Assembly (NCBI GenBank): GCA_001790855.1
Contig: MGDH01000021.1
Location: forward strand, 18,581 to 82,580
DNA from: Candidatus Schekmanbacteria bacterium RIFCSPLOWO2_02_FULL_38_14
GTDB taxonomy: Bacteria; Schekmanbacteria; GWA2-38-11
Length of the DNA: 64,000 nucleotides
Direction: 5' to 3'
In this document: positions 37,156 to 46,544 of the stretch, piece by piece
How the letters are laid out: every line of letters begins with the position of its first letter
How positions within the stretch are numbered: position 1 is the first letter of the stretch
Position numbers and translations under genes: made by a program
Notes under the pieces: generated by a model
Told to the model about the DNA's origin: nothing
The model's input: the letters and a program-made list of their open reading frames with translations, nothing else
Databases searched by the model: none

Positions 37156-37923
37156 TTATACTGATTTCTCAGCAGGCTTATTTACAAATATTTTAATTAA
37201 TATAATACTAATCTCATATAAAATATACAATGGAATTGCAAGGGTACATTGAGTAAACATATCAGGGGTTGGTGTTACAACCGCTGCAATTAGAAAACTT
37301 ATCAAAAGCGCGTACTTTCTGTTTTTAGTAAGAATTGCCAGAGATATTATTCCCATTTTAGCCATCAAAAGTAAAAACACCGGAAGCTCAAAGCATATCC
37401 CCAGCCCAAAAAGCAACCAGGAAATGAGAGAAAGGGCATCATTTATTGTTATCATTGGAATCAGCCCCTCTGCAAATTTTAGCAGGAAACTGAAACTAAT
37501 TGGAAGAAGAACAAAATACCCGAAAGATGCTCCGCCTATGAAGAAAAAAATGGAAAGCAGCAAAAAAACAAGCGAATATTTTTTTTCATTCTTGTAAAGC
37601 CCCGGAGAAACAAATCTCCAGAGCTGAAATAATATTAACGGCGAAACAATGAATACCCCGACAATAAGAGCTACTTTTAAATAGACCATAAAAGGTTGTA
37701 CCGGATTGGTAAAAACAAGCTGTTGCTGGCTTTTTGGCAATATTATTAGAAGAGGCTTCATCAGAAGGAAGAAAAGTTCTCTGGAGTAAATATAGCAGAT
37801 TATAAACCCGGCAAAAACCGCGATAGCGCATGTAATAATTCTTTTTCTGAGCTCTTCAAGATGCTCAAAAAAGGTCATCTCTTTGTCATTGCTTTTCTTA
37901 GGACTTTTTTTCTCCGTTTCCAA
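37156..37923 (-). CDS. tatC: Twin-arginine translocase subunit TatC
   Basis: 255 residues, six membrane segments. Conserved features: MTFFEHLEELRKRI at the cytoplasmic N-terminus, PLILFQLWRFVSPGLYKNEK after the second segment, FLLKFAEG, and the last part VVTPTPDMFTQCTLAIPLYI. TatC recognises RR signal peptides of folded proteins. It overlaps the upstream tatB-like gene by 26 bp. The Rieske protein at 57994 has a Tat motif and is a likely client. Confidence 0.95.
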   Translation of the reverse strand: METEKKSPKKSNDKEMTFFEHLEELRKRIITCAIAVFAGFIICYIYSRELFFLLMKPLLIILPKSQQQLVFTNPVQPFMVYLKVALIVGVFIVSPLILFQLWRFVSPGLYKNEKKYSLVFLLLSIFFFIGGASFGYFVLLPISFSFLLKFAEGLIPMITINDALSLISWLLFGLGICFELPVFLLLMAKMGIISLAILTKNRKYALLISFLIAAVVTPTPDMFTQCTLAIPLYILYEISIILIKIFVNKPAEKSV

Positions 37924-38164
37924 CCTTTTCCTCTAAATCAATATTTACCGAACTCTTCATATCTTCGTATTCATCCTTTAAAAGTTTTTTCTCTTCCTTG
38001 AACATCTCTTCATTAACCGTTTCCTTTACATCTTCAACGGCTCGTTTAAATTCAGCAAGAGTCTTCCCAATGGCTTTAGCAACATCAGGCAGCCTTTTGG
38101 GCCCAATAAGCACTAAAGCCAGCACAACTATCACCAGCATTTCCTGAAAACCGATTCCAAACAT
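37898..38164 (-). CDS. tatB: Sec-independent translocase TatA/TatB-type subunit
   Basis: 88 residues: one N-terminal membrane helix (GFQEMLVIVVLALVLIG), the PKRLPDVAKAIGKTLAEF amphipathic helix, and a charged coiled tail. The start MFGIGFQEML with a Gly-Pro hinge and the extended acidic tail are closer to TatB than TatA. In two-component Tat systems one such protein may fill both roles. The gene overlaps tatC, so the two are translated together. Confidence 0.85.
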   Translation of the reverse strand: MFGIGFQEMLVIVVLALVLIGPKRLPDVAKAIGKTLAEFKRAVEDVKETVNEEMFKEEKKLLKDEYEDMKSSVNIDLEEKVGNGEKKS

Positions 38165-38371
38165 AGCTTTTACCTTAATTGCTCATATCTCTTCAGGGAA
38201 AAATTACGTTAAATTCATAAGATTGTCAATTCAAAAGCTCTTTCTGTTTAAAAACATAAATATCAAATTTTTGAATAAAAATATATAGATGTTTCTTTAT
38301 TTCAAATTTCATATTTAACTTTTGGTTCAAATGTGTTAAAAAAATCTAAGATTTAAGTCTCTTTTAATATT

Positions 38372-39613
38372 ATGAAAAACAAATGGAATTTTAATAACCT
38401 TATAAATTCTTCTATTGCCAGAAGAATTATCATTATCCTGATTGTTGCCGGATTGATAGGGATAGGAATTAATGCTGGCTACAGGGCAACAAAAAATACT
38501 GATTTCAACGACTACTATGATGCTGCAAAAGCATTCCGCAGCGGAAAATGGATTTTTGAAATAAGGGGATATAAGTATCCGCAGTTCTTTGCAATAATAT
38601 TTTCCGCCTTTACATTCATTCCTCCATTCCCGTCAGCCATAATCTGGTATGTTCTGAACATATTTTTTTTAGCTTGGTCTGTTATTCTGAGTGTAAAAAT
38701 TGTCAACAATGATTACAAAAGAAAAAAAAATATCCTTTATGTAATCCCTTTGCTTATCACATCTTTATTCTGGATAGACAATCTTATGCTCGGACAGGTT
38801 AACATCTTAATCCTCCTTCTTGTCTGTACAACCTTCTATCTCTTTAAAATCAGGAAAGACTGCCTTGCAGGCATTTTTCTTGCTTGCAGCATTTCAATCA
38901 AAATAACCCCGGCACTTTTCATTCTCTACTTCATTTACAAGAAACAATATAAAATAATTGCCGGAGTTGTTCTCGGGTTAATTATATTTCTTATAATATT
39001 CCCTTCCCTTTTTCTTGGATTTGAGAAAAATACGGCAGAGCTTAAAGGATGGAGCAAAAAAATGTTAATTCCTTTTATTTCTGAAGGAAAAGTGAAACAG
39101 AGATTTAACAACCAGTCACTCCCGGCTGCGCTTAACCGTTTTTTAAGGAAAGTAAATGCAGGGAAAACTAGCAATCCAATATATGTAAATTTCGTGGATT
39201 TGGAAAAAGGAGTTGTAACCAAAACAGTTTTACTCTTTTACTGTCTGATTATGTTAGCTTTAATTGCAGTATGCAGGATAAACCTTTCAGACAGGGATAA
39301 TCCGCTTTTACCTTTTGAATTTTCCTCTGTCCTTATGGCTACGCTTTTCATCTCAGCAACCTCATGGACATTCCATTTCTCTATTCTTCTTTTTCCTTAT
39401 ACTGCAGGAATAAATTATCTTTTGAAAACTGAAAAGACAGAGACGCCATACAAGATAATGCTTGGTTCGATTATAATATCTGCGATTTTTTATTTTCTCA
39501 CGATTTCAGACTTAATGAGGGCATTAAGCTGCATCCTTGCAGGGACTCTGGTTTTCTGGATTGGAACAATAGCAGTAATGTATCTGAATCTGCATAAATC
39601 CATTAAAACATAG
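38372..39613 (+). CDS. Polytopic membrane glycosyltransferase, GT87-like
   Basis: 413 residues with about ten membrane segments. GT87/DUF2029 features: NTDFNDYYDAAKAFRSGKW with the acidic residues of the first extracytoplasmic loop, YKYPQFFAII, LGQVNILILLL and SIKITPALFILYF. It would transfer a sugar from a polyprenyl-phosphate donor outside the cytoplasm. It is divergent from tatB and convergent with the GT4 gene, 11 bp apart. It resembles the protein at 22032 in family but is 84 residues shorter. Confidence 0.75.
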   Translation: MKNKWNFNNLINSSIARRIIIILIVAGLIGIGINAGYRATKNTDFNDYYDAAKAFRSGKWIFEIRGYKYPQFFAIIFSAFTFIPPFPSAIIWYVLNIFFLAWSVILSVKIVNNDYKRKKNILYVIPLLITSLFWIDNLMLGQVNILILLLVCTTFYLFKIRKDCLAGIFLACSISIKITPALFILYFIYKKQYKIIAGVVLGLIIFLIIFPSLFLGFEKNTAELKGWSKKMLIPFISEGKVKQRFNNQSLPAALNRFLRKVNAGKTSNPIYVNFVDLEKGVVTKTVLLFYCLIMLALIAVCRINLSDRDNPLLPFEFSSVLMATLFISATSWTFHFSILLFPYTAGINYLLKTEKTETPYKIMLGSIIISAIFYFLTISDLMRALSCILAGTLVFWIGTIAVMYLNLHKSIKT

Positions 39614-39624
39614 AAAGCAGAAAA

Positions 39625-40767
39625 TCATTTCTTTTCATTGGATGAAACAACTTCAAAGAAAAGCCTTTCATTTTTCTCAACCCATACATTGAAATTAAAT
39701 TTTTTCATTAAGGAATTACAGGCTGCTTCGCCAAGTTTTTTAGCTCCATCCCTGTCTTTAAGAGTCCTTATAATCGCTACAGCCATTGCTTCTGAATCCA
39801 TTTCAGAAATAAGCATTCCTGTAATTCCATCTTCAATTATCTCAGGTATTATTCCCACTTTTGTTGCGATAATAGGTTTCTTCATTGCCATAAACTCATA
39901 ACACGCGCGGCTTGACCCCTCTGACCCTTTGGAAGAAATAACTGCAACATCAAAGGAAGCAACAATTTCTGGAATGTCATCCCTGAAACCGGTAAAAATT
40001 ATACTCTCTTTGATACCAAGCTTTTCAATTATAGATTGGAGATGGGTTAAAAAATTCCTGTCTCTAAAATCTCCTGCAAAGATAAATTTAGCATCAGGAA
40101 ACTCCTTTTTTATTGCTGGAACAGCATTGAGCACGAATCTGTGCCCCTTTATAGGAGTTATCCTTCCAACAACACCTATAACAGGAGAACTCTCAGATAT
40201 TCTAAACTCTCTTCTTATTTTTTCACCTGACAACCTGTAATCAAAAAGCCCTGTATCCGCGCCTGTATAAATAACCTCTAATTTTTTTTCATTGAACCTG
40301 TTATTGCTGATAAGATTATCTCTTATATGGTTTGCCACACAGATAATCTTATCAGTCTTATAATTATAAAGCCATTTGTTGAAAATATGGTTTTTTACCG
40401 CAACATTGACATGCCTTGTTCTCATGAGAGGTATTTTTTTTCTTGAAATTGAAAGAGCTAAAGCTGCAAGCCAGTGGTCATGGCCTCTGTGTGAATGGAC
40501 AATATCAATCTTCTGGTTTCTGAAAATTGCAACAAGCCTTGAAATATCCTCAAAATTATCTCTTATATTAAAATGACCATTCATATTCAGAGGTATATTT
40601 GGCAAACCTGCCTCGTCAGCCTTTTTGCTCAGCTCCCATCCACGCCTTGTAATGAGAAAAACTTTATGACCTCTCTGGATAAGTCTGCTGGAAAGGTTAA
40701 ACACATGAGCTGCTTCACCTATCCATCTGCGGCTGCTGATGATTTCTAATATGCTAAGACTTTTCAA
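39625..40767 (-). CDS. Glycosyltransferase family 4 (GT-B)
   Basis: 380 residues with an N-terminal acceptor domain starting SILEIISSRRWIGEAAHVF and containing DIVHSHRGHDHWLA. The C-terminal donor domain has IGVVGRITPIKGHRF, FAGDFRDRN, FRDDIPEIVASFDV, and the E-x7-E type pair in SKGSEGSSRACYEFMAMKKP. GT4 enzymes use nucleotide sugars in the cytoplasm, typically for LPS core or O-antigen synthesis. The neighbouring LPS-kinase-like gene, transcribed divergently, supports a role in LPS core assembly. Confidence 0.88.
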   Translation of the reverse strand: MKSLSILEIISSRRWIGEAAHVFNLSSRLIQRGHKVFLITRRGWELSKKADEAGLPNIPLNMNGHFNIRDNFEDISRLVAIFRNQKIDIVHSHRGHDHWLAALALSISRKKIPLMRTRHVNVAVKNHIFNKWLYNYKTDKIICVANHIRDNLISNNRFNEKKLEVIYTGADTGLFDYRLSGEKIRREFRISESSPVIGVVGRITPIKGHRFVLNAVPAIKKEFPDAKFIFAGDFRDRNFLTHLQSIIEKLGIKESIIFTGFRDDIPEIVASFDVAVISSKGSEGSSRACYEFMAMKKPIIATKVGIIPEIIEDGITGMLISEMDSEAMAVAIIRTLKDRDGAKKLGEAACNSLMKKFNFNVWVEKNERLFFEVVSSNEKK

Positions 40768-40912
40768 TGATACCTCTTAGAATGTAATTCAAGGGTTCAA
40801 GGGTTGTTCCGGAACACTTTCAACAATTAAATAAAGCTATTTCCAAATTATTCCCTTGTCAACAAAATACAAAGATGGTAAAAAAATAAGACTTTGTTTT
40901 AAAAAGGGATTT

Positions 40913-41836
40913 ATGAATTTGTTATTTAGAAATCTTATTTGTATTTTAGAAAGTAATTTCAATTACCTTTCACAGATGCTTTTTAAAAATGATAATTCTC
41001 ACTTTCTGTATCAGGACGGTATGAGAATTTTCTGGACAGATGAAATCTCATCTGAAACAGCAAGATCAATAAATTCTATATTAGATTTAAGCCTCAGTGA
41101 AAATGGCTCGCTTGTAAAATCAAGCAGGTCAAGGACTGTAATTACTGTTTCTCTCCCCCAAAAAAATTCTGAAAGCAAAAAGATTTTTATAAAAAAATAT
41201 GTAGTCAAGAACAGACTGAAAGGATTTGTGAACCTCTTTGCCCCATCAAAAGCCTGGAGAGAGATGTATCTGATGCGCAAGATGGTTGAGTCAGGAATTC
41301 CAAGCACAAAACCGCTTATAGTTGCTGAAAAAAGATATAATTCAATGCTTAAGGAAAGCTATCTCATTACTGAAGAAGTTCCAAACTCCCAGAACTTCCT
41401 ATCCTTTATTAAACAGAATTTCTCGGAGAAAGAAAAAAGAGAACCCCTGCTGAAACTGGCAAACTTTATCTCCTGGATTCATAATAAAGGGTTTTTCCAT
41501 TCTGACTTAACGCTTAAAAACATTTTAGTTTCTGCCACAAATGGAAATGATGAAAATCTTTTAATAATGGATTTAGACAATGCTATTTTTACAAAAGGGA
41601 ATATCTCTATATGGAACAGGGCTAAAAACCTTTTTCAACTGTCAAGGCTTATGAGCAGTGAAAACTCTTTTACAGAAGAGGACAGAAAATTTTTTGTTGA
41701 TAGTTATTGCAGAATTTCAAATTCCCTTCCAGTTAAAAAAATTCTAAAAAAAATAGAAATGGTAAAATTATATTCAAGTTTGAAGGATAGTTACAGAAAA
41801 TTTGAAAAAATGTTATCAAGAAAATCAAATAGTTAG
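40913..41836 (+). CDS. Lipopolysaccharide kinase-like (KdkA/WaaP-type) protein
   Basis: 307 residues from the ATG at 40913, which has an AGGG six bases upstream; the frame is open to a TTG at 40856 without a site. It has a protein-kinase-like fold: candidate ATP-binding K in SKKIFIKKYVVKN, catalytic loop FFHSDLTLKNIL (Asp and Asn) and metal-binding IMDLDNAIF. KdkA, WaaP and InaA-type kinases phosphorylate Kdo or heptose in the LPS core. The divergent GT4 gene fits. The exact acceptor cannot be assigned. Confidence 0.75.
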   Translation: MNLLFRNLICILESNFNYLSQMLFKNDNSHFLYQDGMRIFWTDEISSETARSINSILDLSLSENGSLVKSSRSRTVITVSLPQKNSESKKIFIKKYVVKNRLKGFVNLFAPSKAWREMYLMRKMVESGIPSTKPLIVAEKRYNSMLKESYLITEEVPNSQNFLSFIKQNFSEKEKREPLLKLANFISWIHNKGFFHSDLTLKNILVSATNGNDENLLIMDLDNAIFTKGNISIWNRAKNLFQLSRLMSSENSFTEEDRKFFVDSYCRISNSLPVKKILKKIEMVKLYSSLKDSYRKFEKMLSRKSNS

Positions 41837-41921
41837 CTTTAAGACTATTATTTCCTTTGACATTTTGAGTTTGATATTTAAACTATTAAAGTTATTTAAG
41901 CAATCAAAGGAGGTGTTTCGG

Positions 41922-42110
41922 GTGGCACAAAGATGCGATATCTGTGGGAAGGGACCAATGTATGGCCACAACATAAGCCATGCCCACAATGTTTCAAATA
42001 GAAGATTTAATCCAAATCTTCAAAACCGTAAGGTCCTCATTAATGGAACTAAAAAGACCATAAAAGTCTGTACAAGATGTATCCGTTCAGGTGCAGTTGT
42101 TGCAGCTTAG
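41922..42110 (+). CDS. rpmB: 50S ribosomal protein L28
   Basis: 62 residues from a GTG start at 41922, chosen because AAAGGAGGTG lies right before it; the longer frame reading back to 41802 is not conserved. Sequence is typical for bacterial L28: AQRCDICGKGPMYGHNISHA, then RRFNPNLQNRKV and the C-terminal KVCTRCIRSG. Cysteines 5, 8, 50 and 53 form the zinc site of the C+ version. It is a stand-alone gene here, not next to rpmG. Confidence 0.95.
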   Translation: MAQRCDICGKGPMYGHNISHAHNVSNRRFNPNLQNRKVLINGTKKTIKVCTRCIRSGAVVAA

Positions 42111-42146
42111 ATATATTTAGTGTTTAAAGATTCTGAGGGGAAGGCT

Positions 42147-42231
42147 AAAAACCCCAGACGCAAAGTTCAAAGCTAAAACTCAAAATTAAAAACTTTAAAC
42201 TTTAGTTTTGAATTTTTCTTTTGGGGTTTTT
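42147..42231. repeat. Long inverted repeat after rpmB
   Basis: AAAAACCCCAGA on the left pairs with TTTTGGGGTTTTT on the right, about 85 bp apart. Inside, GTTCAAAGCTAAAACTCAAAATT pairs imperfectly with AACTTTAGTTTTGAATT. It is one of the A-rich intergenic inverted repeats and could form the rpmB terminator. Confidence 0.55.
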
Positions 42232-42308
42232 AACTGGCTCAAATTCTTGTTTCCTCAGAAACTGAACCATATTATTTTTGAATCACTATACATTTTCAAG
42301 CCTCTATT

Positions 42309-42845
42309 ATGGTTTCTGAAAACGAAAAGGAGATAAGGGAAAGAGTACAGGAAATCCTGGCACAGGAAGAAAAAAGAAAAAAAATCATTAAAATAGTTCC
42401 TGTTCTGTTTCTATATGCAATCGGGATAATAACTGTGGTTGCAATTCTTGGTATATTTATTAACCTGATAAAAACCAAGGAAAAACCTGAAGAAATAAAA
42501 AAATCGCACATTACAGAAACCATAAAACCAGACACTGAACAGTTCAACACTGTTTTCAAATCAAAATTTCTTAAAAAAACAGAACAAGCAGAATTCATTG
42601 ATTCATGGTCACTTAATAAAGAAAGAAATAAACTCACAATAAAAGTCAATAAAAAGTGGTATCAGATGAAGGACCATACCAAGATAAAAGCTTTAAAGAT
42701 TTTCAGAGAAGAATTTTTAAAAATATATTCAGAATCAAACCTGTCAGAAAAAACTGATAAATCTCCCGAGATTAATGTAATTAATTTTAATGGCAATACC
42801 ATAGCCGTTTGTGATGAAAATGGAACTTCTTTAAGAAAACCTTAG
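42309..42845 (+). CDS. Hypothetical single-pass membrane protein
   Basis: 178 residues. A charged, helical N-terminus (about 28 residues, EIRERVQEILAQEEKRKK) precedes one membrane segment (VPVLFLYAIGIITVVAILGI). The extracytoplasmic part of about 120 residues has a hydrophilic linker and then a small domain with KLTIKVNKKWYQM and an end rich in VINFNGNTIAVCDENG. The C-terminal domain resembles in outline small secreted alpha/beta domains, but I do not recognise a family. It is probably co-transcribed with the 42894 gene. Confidence 0.65.
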   Translation: MVSENEKEIRERVQEILAQEEKRKKIIKIVPVLFLYAIGIITVVAILGIFINLIKTKEKPEEIKKSHITETIKPDTEQFNTVFKSKFLKKTEQAEFIDSWSLNKERNKLTIKVNKKWYQMKDHTKIKALKIFREEFLKIYSESNLSEKTDKSPEINVINFNGNTIAVCDENGTSLRKP

Positions 42846-42893
42846 AATCAAGAATTTTTCTTTATTTTAAATTTTAAATAAGAGGAGGTTTTA

Positions 42894-43283
42894 ATGGAAG
42901 AATTCTTTGCCTTTGCCGGATTTGTTATAGCAATTTTTTGGGGATTAAGGGTTAAATTATTCCGTGATAAAGAAAAACGTATCAGTGATGCTCTATATCT
43001 TGTTGGAATGATAATACTAATTTTTGGCGCAAGCGCCAGCCTGTCTTTGTTTTTTGAGACTTATGCTAAATATTCAAAGACCTCTTATTATCTGAAACAG
43101 AACCCTGACTCCATAATAAGCTATTTTGACTTTATCCAGTGGCGGTATGCAAAAGTTATATTTGTTGCAGGATTTGTCGGGAGTATTGTGTGCGGGTTTT
43201 TCTTTATAGCTTTAACAAAACTAATTGGTTCCCTTGATGAAATAAGCAAGTCTCTTAAAGAAAACATCCGGAAAACAGACTGA
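42894..43283 (+). CDS. Hypothetical membrane protein with three hydrophobic segments
   Basis: 129 residues. Three membrane segments at about residues 4-18, 33-54 and 82-106, with a 25-residue loop rich in Tyr and Ser between the second and third. The C-terminal tail (GSLDEISKSLKENIRKTD) looks amphipathic. A strong AGGAGG site precedes the ATG. No family recognised. It lies 48 bp after the 42309 gene on the same strand, suggesting an operon of two unknown membrane proteins. Confidence 0.7.
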   Translation: MEEFFAFAGFVIAIFWGLRVKLFRDKEKRISDALYLVGMIILIFGASASLSLFFETYAKYSKTSYYLKQNPDSIISYFDFIQWRYAKVIFVAGFVGSIVCGFFFIALTKLIGSLDEISKSLKENIRKTD

Positions 43284-43291
43284 GCTTTTAT

Positions 43292-44509
43292 CTAATAGCT
43301 TTTCTCCCACCAGATTACAGCACCCTGTTTATTAACCACAGTTTTGAACCCGTAAGGCGTTTTAAATAGTTTCTTTTTTAAAAAAGATTTTAACTTTTTA
43401 TCATAATCCCTGCCTTTGATATTCAGATATTCTTTCCAGAAATCAACAGCCTCATCAAGGCTCTTAAAAGGCTGGTCCATATTGTAACTAATTATCTTTA
43501 TGTTTGCATAAACACCAAGATGATGAAGACTGTCATAAATCTGGAGGTAATCATTTTTTTCAGGAAATATTTTTCTGAAAATAAGAGGGTACAGCTCTTT
43601 AAAATAAAATTTATCTTTTTTGGAATCCACTCCATGAATTAAAAAAACAAGTCTCGGTTTGATTTTGTCCAAATCTTCAAGGAATAGTTTCATATCCTTT
43701 AAAACCTTTGGAACATTTGCCAGAAATAATATGCTGTGAACTGATAACTTCGTTTTCCCCCATAGAGCATTTACAAAATTTATATTCTTTAACCCTTTTT
43801 TCAAAGCCTCTCTTCTCATAATATTCATCATTGGTTTTGATGGTTCTAAAGCTGTAACTTTTTTTACCCTTTCTGCAAGAGGAATTGTCAGTGCTCCACA
43901 ACCAGCGCCTATATCAAGAACAGAGTCGCTATTCCTGACTAAAGGCATTACTGCTGCCATTACCATCTCTGAAAAATCACTTTCCCGAAGAGCCCTGAAA
44001 TACCATTTCGCCTTTTTCTGATTCCAGTCAGTAAATATTTCAGGGGCGTATGGCTTAATAGGTTTCTTGTTGATTGAGCATCCAAGCGCTTTTTCAATAA
44101 CATTCCTTGTAGCCGGATTGAGACTGAAAGCATCAAGCTTCTCAGGAGATACAAATCGTGCCTCAACAATATCAGAAGAAGCTTTCAGCTTTCCGCCAAG
44201 ACATTTACCGCAATAATCAATTAAAACGTAGTGATACCTTACTCGATTATCCAAATCAGAGGAAATCCTTTCCAGAAGCTCAACAGGCTCTTCAACAAAA
44301 ATATCAAGCCCCGTCTCTTCCTTTATTTCTCTTGCTGCTGCTACCTTAAGCGATTCGCCGACATTTACTGCCCCACCCGGGATACTCCATTCCCCTCGGC
44401 TTGGATTCTTTCCCCTTTTCACAAGAAGGACTTTCCCATCCTTTACTACTACTACTCCAACGCCAACTACAGGCTGTGATGGATATTCTCTCTTTATTCT
44501 TTTGGTCAT
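43292..44509 (-). CDS. Fusion of a Nudix hydrolase and a SAM-dependent methyltransferase
   Basis: 405 residues from the ATG at 44509, which follows a GAGAG site; the frame continues to 44563 without better evidence. Residues 1-150 are a Nudix domain with a complete Nudix box (GGAVNVGESL then AAAREIKEETGL). Residues 165-405 are a class I methyltransferase with motif I SVLDIGAGCGALTIPLAERV, the acidic residue in VTALEPSKPM, and LFLANVP at the motif IV position. The Nudix part would hydrolyse a nucleoside-diphosphate-X compound. The combination in one chain is uncommon; the substrates are unknown. Confidence 0.85.
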   Translation of the reverse strand: MTKRIKREYPSQPVVGVGVVVVKDGKVLLVKRGKNPSRGEWSIPGGAVNVGESLKVAAAREIKEETGLDIFVEEPVELLERISSDLDNRVRYHYVLIDYCGKCLGGKLKASSDIVEARFVSPEKLDAFSLNPATRNVIEKALGCSINKKPIKPYAPEIFTDWNQKKAKWYFRALRESDFSEMVMAAVMPLVRNSDSVLDIGAGCGALTIPLAERVKKVTALEPSKPMMNIMRREALKKGLKNINFVNALWGKTKLSVHSILFLANVPKVLKDMKLFLEDLDKIKPRLVFLIHGVDSKKDKFYFKELYPLIFRKIFPEKNDYLQIYDSLHHLGVYANIKIISYNMDQPFKSLDEAVDFWKEYLNIKGRDYDKKLKSFLKKKLFKTPYGFKTVVNKQGAVIWWEKSY

Positions 44510-44544
44510 AATTTCTCTCGATTGCAGGCAAAGAAAAATATAAA

Positions 44545-44620
44545 ATATAAGTTCAAATATCAAAGTCCAAATGTCAAATCAAGTTCAAAACTTTGAGCTT
44601 TGATATTTGACATTAGTTTA
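44545..44620. repeat. A-rich inverted repeat before the inositol monophosphatase gene
   Basis: AAATATCAAAGTCCAAATGTCAAAT on the left pairs with TTTGAGCTTTGATATTTGACATT on the right. It is a member of the A-rich intergenic family seen also near 9676, 42147, 46545 and 49190. Confidence 0.55.
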
Positions 44621-44767
44621 TCTGCCAACTATAGTTTAATCTATTGAAAGTTATGGCAGCAGAATTTTTTATTTTGACTTCTAATTTGTCATTTTGAATT
44701 TTGATAGAATCCATGACCCCTCAACCCCTTGAACCCTTTTAATACTTTTTTGAGAGAAAGGAAGAAG

Positions 44768-45541
44768 ATGGATGAATTGCAGAAAGTAGCCATAGAAGCA
44801 GCTTTAAAGGCAGGAAAAATATTGAGGGATAATGTTGATAAGAAATTTTCTATTGACTACAAGTCAGAAAAAAATCTTGTTACTGCGATAGACACTGCTG
44901 CAGAGAAAGCGATACTTGGGATAATTAATGAAAAGTTTCCATCACACAGTATTTTGACTGAAGAAAATGGTGAGGAAACCAGAGACTCAAATTTTAAATG
45001 GATAATAGACCCCCTTGACGGTACTACCAATTACGCTCATGGATTCAGAATGTTCTGTGTTTCAATCGGCATAGAAAAAAATGGAGAAGTGATTTTTGGA
45101 GTTGTTTATGACCCTATAGCAGATGAGTTATTTACAGGGATTAAAAACTCAGGAGCTTTTTTAAACAACAAAAGAATCTTTGTTTCAAAGATAAAATCTC
45201 TATCTGACAGCCTGCTTGCAACAGGCTTTCCTTATGACATAGAGAAAAACCCAAAAAACAACCTTAACCACTTCAGCAGATTTTCCTTTAATGCACAGGC
45301 AATAAGAAGGGCAGGCTCAGCAGCCCTTGACCTGTGCTATGTTGCCTGCGGAAGATTTGATGGTTTCTGGGAATCAGGCTTAAACCCGTGGGATGTAGCG
45401 GCAGGAGGGCTCATAGTAAGTGAAGCCAGAGGCATGGTGAGTGATTTTTCAGGAAAGGATTTCAGCATCTACAGAAGAGAAACCCTTGCAAGCAATGGAA
45501 AGATTCATCAGCAGATGATGAAAACACTCTCCAAAAAGTAA
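44768..45541 (+). CDS. suhB: Inositol-1-monophosphatase family phosphatase
   Basis: 257 residues from the ATG at 44768, preceded by GAAAGGAAG; the upstream extension to 44729 is not conserved. Metal-binding motifs are complete: LTEENGEE, then IDPLDGTTNYAHGF, and the C-terminal GLNPWDVAAGGLIVSEARG. The Mg-dependent enzyme dephosphorylates inositol phosphates or related sugar phosphates. SuhB-type proteins also bind the transcription machinery in some bacteria. It lies upstream of lipA on the same strand with a 150-bp gap. Confidence 0.9.
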   Translation: MDELQKVAIEAALKAGKILRDNVDKKFSIDYKSEKNLVTAIDTAAEKAILGIINEKFPSHSILTEENGEETRDSNFKWIIDPLDGTTNYAHGFRMFCVSIGIEKNGEVIFGVVYDPIADELFTGIKNSGAFLNNKRIFVSKIKSLSDSLLATGFPYDIEKNPKNNLNHFSRFSFNAQAIRRAGSAALDLCYVACGRFDGFWESGLNPWDVAAGGLIVSEARGMVSDFSGKDFSIYRRETLASNGKIHQQMMKTLSKK

Positions 45542-45579
45542 AAACATATATTTACGTATGTTAGTTATAAATTAAAATT

Positions 45580-45597
45580 AACAGGTCTAAACCTGTT
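45580..45597. repeat. Short hairpin, AACAGGT-CTAA-ACCTGTT
   Basis: A perfect 7-bp stem with a CTAA loop followed by GCTAC, between the inositol monophosphatase gene and lipA. Same layout as the 11901-11916 hairpin. Confidence 0.6.
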
Positions 45598-45690
45598 GCT
45601 ACAGAAAATTAGTTAGTAAAATTTCTTGATGTTTTAGAAACTCTTTATTATTATAATTAAATTTTAACTTTTTGGAAAGAAGATATTATC

Positions 45691-46539
45691 TTGAAAAGAA
45701 ACGTTCCCAATTGGCTTGTAAAACGTGGCTTTGATATTTCCCAGCTACACGATGTAAAAACCCTGCTGAGAAAAAAAGGGCTACATACTGTCTGTGAAGA
45801 AGCAAGATGCCCGAACATCGGAGAGTGTTTTAAAAAGCCAACGGCAACCTTTATGATAATGGGAAACACCTGCACAAGAAGTTGCAGGTTTTGCGCGGTA
45901 ACACAGGGGAATCCCGAGCCGCTGGAAAAGAGTGAACCCTCAAGAATTGCAGAGGCAGTAATGGAATTAAAACTTAGACATGTTGTTGTAACCTCTGTAA
46001 CAAGGGATGATATCAGCGACGGAGGAGCATCCCATTTTGCAGAAACAGTTAAGGAGATTAGAAAACTCAATAAGGATATTGCAATTGAAGTTCTGATACC
46101 TGATTTCAAAGGTTCATCTGAGAGTCTTTCAAAGGTATGCAAATCAGAGCCTGATATAATCAACCACAACCTTGAAACAGTACCGCGCCTTTACAGGGAT
46201 ATAAGGCCTGAAGCAGATTATTTGCGCTCACTTGATCTGATTAAAAAAGTTAAAGACTTGTTTTCAGGAGCATTGACAAAATCAGGAATTATGGTTGGCC
46301 TTGGAGAAACAAAAAAAGAAGTAGTTTCTGTTTTAGAGGACTTAAGAAATTTTAATTGCGATATGGTAACAATCGGACAGTATTTAAGTCCGGAAAAAGA
46401 CAGCTTTCCTGTACAGGAATATGTTCCGCCTGACACCTTTGAGTATTACAGAAAGACAGGAGAGATGATGGGTTTTAAGAATATTGCATCTGCGCCATTT
46501 GTAAGAAGTTCATATATGGCAGAAGAACAGATGCTATAA
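45691..46539 (+). CDS. lipA: Lipoyl synthase
   Basis: 282 residues from a TTG start at 45691, directly before the family-typical KRNVPNWLVKRG; GGAAAGAAG lies about a dozen bases upstream. It has both LipA clusters: the auxiliary cluster CEEARCPNIGEC and the radical SAM CTRSCRFC. The C-terminal RSSY serine ligand motif is present (VRSSYMAEE). LipA inserts two sulfurs into protein-bound octanoate. No lipB or lplA lies in the window. Confidence 0.95.
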   Translation: MKRNVPNWLVKRGFDISQLHDVKTLLRKKGLHTVCEEARCPNIGECFKKPTATFMIMGNTCTRSCRFCAVTQGNPEPLEKSEPSRIAEAVMELKLRHVVVTSVTRDDISDGGASHFAETVKEIRKLNKDIAIEVLIPDFKGSSESLSKVCKSEPDIINHNLETVPRLYRDIRPEADYLRSLDLIKKVKDLFSGALTKSGIMVGLGETKKEVVSVLEDLRNFNCDMVTIGQYLSPEKDSFPVQEYVPPDTFEYYRKTGEMMGFKNIASAPFVRSSYMAEEQML

Positions 46540-46544
46540 ATAAA

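Noticed and set aside
40856-40912. TTG start for the LPS-kinase-like gene
   Set aside because: No ribosome binding site precedes it; the ATG at 40913 has AGGG at suitable distance.
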